In this document: positions 5,698 through 8,032 of the stretch, in pieces
Numbering within the stretch: the stretch's first letter is position 1
How the letters are laid out: each line of letters opens with the position of its first letter
Origin: Acidobacteriota bacterium
GTDB lineage: Bacteria > Acidobacteriota > Terriglobia > Terriglobales > Acidobacteriaceae
DNA length: 8,032 nt
Assembly: GCA_003224785.1 (NCBI GenBank)
Contig: QHZV01000156.1
Coordinates: 1 to 8,032 of the forward strand
Direction of reading: 5' to 3'
Notes under the pieces: generated by a model
The model's database searches: none
What the model was told of the DNA's origin: nothing
The model's input: the letters and a program-made list of their open reading frames with translations, nothing else
Program-made: the position numbers and the translations under genes

Positions 5698-6138
5698 TTA
5701 AGAGGAGCCTAAAGCCGCCGGCATATTCTTTGGCCGCGTATCCATGCCGAAATCGCGCTCGATGCGCCGATACCAGGTTTCGTCGTCGCTGGCGTATAAG
5801 TCCACCCATTCTTCGTCGGTCATTTGACTCCGCCACTGCAGAAAGGGGGCTGCGTCGGGACCGACTAGATAACGGAGCTGCCAGGACGTACTCTCAGCAA
5901 CTTCTAAGATCTTTTCTGCAACTAGTGTGGGCGGAACCGGACTCTGAAGCGAAGCCTCAAAAAGGGAAGCGAACCGCGCCTGCTGTGGGTAATGCGAATG
6001 TGACGGAGCAACGCCGATCCGCCGTGCCATTGCTGTATCAATAATACCTGGTTCGACGATGGCTACGCGAACATTAAACGTTTTCATTTCGCCGGCGAGC
6101 GCTTCACTTAAAGCCTCGAGGGCCCACTTCGACGCCAT
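5698..6138 (-). CDS. C-terminal half of SDR oxidoreductase, cut off by an in-frame TAA
   Basis: This 146-residue frame is the direct in-frame continuation of the SDR N-terminal half; only a TAA (6145-6147) and two codons (TCC, TAT) lie between. It opens MASKWALEALSEALAGEM; with the preceding Tyr codon this gives YMASK, the Tyr-x-x-x-Lys catalytic motif of short-chain dehydrogenases. VRVAIVEPGIIDT follows, the usual strand and PG motif near the cofactor nicotinamide. The last 80 or so residues (from SLFEASLQSP through the ERDFGM region) form the substrate-side tail typical of classical SDRs. The ATG at 6138 is that of MASK, internal to the ancestral protein, has no ribosome site, and would yield a piece lacking the Rossmann cofactor region and the catalytic Tyr. 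It is unlikely to work alone, so treat it as half of a pseudogene, a readthrough product, or a sequence-error artefact. Confidence 0.85.
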   Translation of the reverse strand: MASKWALEALSEALAGEMKTFNVRVAIVEPGIIDTAMARRIGVAPSHSHYPQQARFASLFEASLQSPVPPTLVAEKILEVAESTSWQLRYLVGPDAAPFLQWRSQMTDEEWVDLYASDDETWYRRIERDFGMDTRPKNMPAALGSS

Positions 6139-6144
6139 ATAGGA

Positions 6145-6588
6145 TTACAATGGCGAACTGGTGAGGCGCCCGGCGACAGAACTCACATTGATGATACAAC
6201 CGCTTCGGCGCTGTCTCATTCGCGGGGTTACGGCTTGAACGCAACGAATCACTCCGAAATAATTCGTCTCCATGACCGCGCGAAAATCGGCCAGCGGTAG
6301 CTCCTCCACCGAGCCCGACCGCTCGATGCCAGCATTGTTGACGAGCACATCAATCGCGCCGTGAGCCTCTTCTATGGCAACGATAGCCTGACGCACGGAT
6401 TCGTCGGAGTCCACATCCATTGCCGAGGCAGTGATCGGCAGTTTCTCGCGCGCAGCGGTTTGCGCCAGTTCCGGAGATTGCGACGGATTGCGCATGGTGG
6501 CGTGCACCTTGTAACCTGCACGGCCAAAAGCCAGCGCCGCTTCCAACCCGATGCCTTTGCTCGTCCCCGTAATCAATACCGATGCCAT
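6145..6588 (-). CDS. N-terminal half of SDR oxidoreductase (Rossmann domain), ends at premature TAA
   Basis: The cofactor-binding half of a classical short-chain dehydrogenase/reductase, 147 residues from ATG 6588. Seen in order: VLITGTSKGIG (4-14, the TGxxxGxG dinucleotide motif), MR at 32-33 after the second strand (a basic residue there favours NADPH), MDVDSD (57-62), VLVNNAG (81-87), and INVSS near 135-139 with the catalytic Ser. The frame then reads GRLTSSPL and stops at TAA. Relatives normally run straight on to the YxxxK motif, which lies three codons downstream in the same frame. The whole gene would be 5698-6588, about 296 residues. ATG 6588 is preferred over GTG 6615 because of AAGGAG six bases upstream. 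It lies upstream of the VOC gene, probably in one transcript. As sequenced, the enzyme would lack its catalytic Tyr and Lys. Confidence 0.88.
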   Translation of the reverse strand: MASVLITGTSKGIGLEAALAFGRAGYKVHATMRNPSQSPELAQTAAREKLPITASAMDVDSDESVRQAIVAIEEAHGAIDVLVNNAGIERSGSVEELPLADFRAVMETNYFGVIRCVQAVTPRMRQRRSGCIINVSSVAGRLTSSPL

Positions 6589-6594
6589 GCGCAG

Positions 6595-6600
6595 CTCCTT
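6595..6600 (-). promoter_or_regulatory. Shine-Dalgarno fixing the SDR start
   Basis: AAGGAG on the minus strand lies 6 bases before ATG 6588, close to ideal, and rules against the upstream in-frame GTG at 6615. An intact translation signal on an interrupted gene suggests that the interruption is recent or not real. Confidence 0.75.
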
Positions 6601-6694
6601 GAGAATTGTGCCCACGGATTGTATCGCAGTTACATTGGTGCAATTTGCATGGCTGGCGTGAACAATGAAATCTTATGCTCTTGCCGGAAAGGGC

Positions 6695-6904
6695 CTAGCC
6701 CTCGGGAGGACGGAAAACTGGAGACTCGGATCGGCAGCAGACGCCGTATTGCTGCCACAGCTTGAACCATGGGCTGTGGGCTAGCGCGGCATCGTGCCTT
6801 CGATTTGCAGCCGAGATATCGCTTGAGTTGAGCGGTCTGGTGTCGGGGACTGCGAAGATGTCCTCGAGGCGCTCGATATCGGCGATGGTCTGCTCAACGT
6901 CCAT
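6695..6904 (-). CDS. Small conserved-looking hypothetical protein (69 aa)
   Basis: A 69-residue soluble, acidic-to-neutral protein without signal peptide or membrane segment. It begins MDVEQTIADIERLEDIFAVP, likely an amphipathic helix, followed by DTRPLNSSDISAANRRHDAAL, an aromatic stretch SPWFKLWQQYG and a Cys pair (VCCR). The balanced composition and helix-friendly start look like a real gene; I recall similar short proteins in acidobacteria but know no function. No Shine-Dalgarno precedes ATG 6904. Instead TATACT (minus strand, 6913-6918) sits 8 bases upstream and could be a -10 box giving a leaderless mRNA. Its stop codon lies in the 3-base loop of a 5-bp inverted repeat, AGGGC/GCCCT (6690-6702). 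It is 106 bases upstream of the SDR gene on the same strand and divergent from the AhpD-like gene. Confidence 0.65.
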   Translation of the reverse strand: MDVEQTIADIERLEDIFAVPDTRPLNSSDISAANRRHDAALAHSPWFKLWQQYGVCCRSESPVFRPPEG

Positions 6905-7045
6905 CGATCATCAGTATAGCTAATCAGTTTGCACCTTGGCACAGCGTTGTTGTTCTATGCAGGCCTCCAAAATCGACGTTTTTCACAGCCAAAAGTCACA
7001 TCCAGGCTGTCTGCCTCGTAATCCAAATAACTACATAAAAACTCT

Positions 7046-7050
7046 GGAGG
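7046..7050 (+). promoter_or_regulatory. Strong Shine-Dalgarno of the AhpD-like gene
   Basis: GGAGG lies 6 bases before ATG 7057, an ideal ribosome site that fixes the start and suggests efficient translation. I could not identify a convincing promoter in the divergent gap 6905-7045. Confidence 0.8.
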
Positions 7051-7056
7051 GAAACT

Positions 7057-7533
7057 ATGCAACCGCGAATTGACCCCAAAATTGCTCCCGGCGCTTACCA
7101 AGCCATGCGGGGACTCGAGACTTATCTACATCAATCAGGGCTGGAACTATCTCTTCTTCTTTTGATCAAACTGCGCGCCTCGCAGATCAACGGCTGCGCT
7201 TACTGCATTGACATGCACTGGAAAGACTCGCGCGCAAACGGCGAAAGCGAGCAACGTTTGTATGGGCTCGACGCCTGGCAGGAATCGCCGTACTACACGG
7301 ATCGCGAACGCGCAGCCCTGGCGTGGGCGGAAGCCGTTACCCGTGTCGCCGAAACTCACGTACCCGACGACGTTTACGAAGAAGTGCGTCCGCACTTCGC
7401 GGAAAAAGAATTAGCGGACCTGACCTTGGCGGTCGCCACCATCAATGCCTGGAACCGCTTAGCCATTGCGACCCGCGCCGAGCCAGGGAAGTATCAGCCG
7501 TCGCAAGTGCACGAAGTGAAGAAGAGCGCGTGA
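7057..7533 (+). CDS. AhpD-like carboxymuconolactone decarboxylase-family protein
   Basis: A 158-residue all-helical protein of the CMD/AhpD-like superfamily. The signature is ASQINGCAYCIDMH at residues 41-54, with Cys47-x-x-Cys50 and His54, the redox-active pair and proton-relay His of AhpD-type alkylhydroperoxidases. Upstream is the helix GAYQAMRGLETYLHQSGLELSLLLLIKLRAS; downstream come YTDRERAALAWAEAVTRVAE (about 82-101) and the final NAWNRLAIATRAEPG, both usual for the family. The role is probably peroxide or alkylhydroperoxide reduction, or organic-radical/thiol redox handling, in the cytoplasm; the electron donor is unknown. It stands as a single gene, divergent from the 69-residue gene and convergent with the FAD oxidase. 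Length and motif match the family with nothing missing. Confidence 0.95.
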   Translation: MQPRIDPKIAPGAYQAMRGLETYLHQSGLELSLLLLIKLRASQINGCAYCIDMHWKDSRANGESEQRLYGLDAWQESPYYTDRERAALAWAEAVTRVAETHVPDDVYEEVRPHFAEKELADLTLAVATINAWNRLAIATRAEPGKYQPSQVHEVKKSA

Positions 7534-7537
7534 GCGT

Positions 7538-7575
7538 AAAAAGCCCCACTTCTAGAAAATCGCGAGAAGTGGGGC
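7538..7575 (-). terminator. Intrinsic terminator of the FAD-oxidase gene
   Basis: GCCCCACTTCT (7543-7553) and AGAAGTGGGGC (7565-7575) form a perfect 11-bp stem with an 11-base loop. Read on the minus strand the stem is followed directly by five T (A5 at 7538-7542), a textbook rho-independent terminator for the gene ending at 7588. For the plus-strand AhpD-like gene the stem is present but no T-run follows, so it would act at most weakly that way. Confidence 0.88.
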
Positions 7576-7587
7576 CACTCCTATTCA

Positions 7588-8032
7588 TTACATTCCATAC
7601 TTCTCATAGAATTTGTTCGAGAAAAGCTCAATGGGGTCGTATTTTTTCTTCGCTGCAAAGAACGGTCCTACTTCCGGATAGGCTCTTCGCAACTGCTCTT
7701 GCGAGTAGAACAATTGGTACGGCAGGTAGAAGGTACCGCCAGCGGATGCAGCCACATCGATCAAATCAGTCGTGGTCTTGCGCAGGATTTCATTTTCTTT
7801 TTCGTCAAATCCAACGTTGAAATAGAGCACAAAGCCGAACATATCCTGTTTTGCGTATGGCAAGGCAGTGACTGTGTCCTTGTGGACAGTACGGATGGTC
7901 ACATTGAGTAGGTTGGCTTTGTTCCGCCGCACGACACTTCGCAACCCATCCACGAACTCTGGCATACGATCATAGGGAATAAAATATTCCTGCAGGATAT
8001 CGGTATCCCGCAGCCGATTCTTGAGGTATGCC
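7588..8032 (-). CDS. FAD-linked oxidase, C-terminal part (5' end outside window)
   Basis: The frame is open from the window edge, so the gene is 5'-truncated here; 147 residues are visible. The ATG at 7965 is internal, since the frame continues upstream with YLKNRLRDTDILQEYFIPYDR. The visible part matches the C-terminal cap/substrate domain of FAD/FMN-containing dehydrogenases of the vanillyl-alcohol-oxidase (GlcD-like) fold: ILQEYFIPYDRMPEF, then LLNVTIRTVHKDTVTALPYA, MFGFVLYFNVGFDEKENE, GGTFYLPYQLFYSQEQLRRAYP, and KKKYDPIELFSNKFYEKYGM at the end. The KKYDP...L(F/N)...Y ending is characteristic. The FAD-binding domain is not visible and the substrate (sugar lactone, hydroxy acid or other) cannot be told. 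An intrinsic terminator follows at 7538-7575. Confidence 0.92.
   Translation of the reverse strand, partial: AYLKNRLRDTDILQEYFIPYDRMPEFVDGLRSVVRRNKANLLNVTIRTVHKDTVTALPYAKQDMFGFVLYFNVGFDEKENEILRKTTTDLIDVAASAGGTFYLPYQLFYSQEQLRRAYPEVGPFFAAKKKYDPIELFSNKFYEKYGM

Noticed and set aside
5420..5836. Arg-rich frames on both strands over the VOC and SDR genes
   Set aside because: Arg/Ser-rich composition is typical of out-of-frame reading of GC-rich genes; the true frames are identified.
6905..7045. Promoter for the AhpD-like gene (TTGGCA at 6936-6941 as a -35 box)
   Set aside because: The hexamer matches well, but no acceptable -10 box lies 16-18 bases downstream.
1..8032. CRISPR array, insertion sequence, integrase, toxin-antitoxin or phage-defence genes
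   Set aside because: No tandem direct repeats with spacers, no transposase or integrase motifs and no nuclease/ATPase-type defence genes were seen; the window does not support a new multi-gene system.

Overview
The window looks like a chromosomal stretch of a soil-type bacterium, most likely an acidobacterium (Acidobacteriota, Terriglobia-like). This is inferred from recognition of protein style rather than a search. The clues are a secreted Ig-like plus PQQ-type beta-propeller protein, an Ig-like plus jelly-roll surface protein, a PilZ protein beside a NarL-type regulator, and an intergenic GGACA/TGTCC hairpin element of a kind I associate with that phylum. Base composition is moderately GC-rich and genes are loosely packed on both strands.

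Layout. 173-1426 (+): a small PilZ-domain protein, then a hairpin-rich repeat element, then a LuxR/NarL-type DNA-binding regulator whose receiver has Glu where the phosphoacceptor Asp should be. 1537-1626 (+): tRNA-Ser(GGA) with long variable arm and encoded CCA. 1627-2059: non-coding, with one imperfect inverted repeat. 2060-3851 (+): a secreted PQQ-like propeller protein split by a +1 frame change at a C5 run. 3931-3956: a strong stem-loop between convergent genes. 3966-4949 (-): an Ig-like plus concanavalin A-like surface protein with no visible signal peptide. 4950-5244: about 300 bases rich in small hairpins with no convincing gene. 5245-6904 (-): a run of a VOC/glyoxalase-fold protein, an SDR oxidoreductase split by an in-frame TAA just before its catalytic Tyr-x-x-x-Lys, and a 69-residue hypothetical protein. 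7057-7533 (+): an AhpD-like carboxymuconolactone decarboxylase-family protein. 7588-8032 (-): the C-terminal part of an FAD-linked oxidase running off the window, with a clear intrinsic terminator in the convergent gap.

How the genes relate. The PilZ protein and the atypical regulator could form a c-di-GMP-linked or phosphorylation-independent regulatory pair, though they are not tightly coupled. The two extracellular proteins share an Ig-like module and face each other across a terminator. The SDR and VOC genes, 66 bases apart on one strand, look like a small catabolic or detoxification operon. AhpD-like and FAD-oxidase genes add redox functions.

The most unusual theme is decay or recoding. 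One gene has a frame change, one has an in-frame stop, and one appears to lack its N-terminus, so sequencing or assembly error, pseudogenisation and recoding must be separated. I see no CRISPR array, transposase, integrase or phage gene, and no clear previously undescribed multi-gene system.
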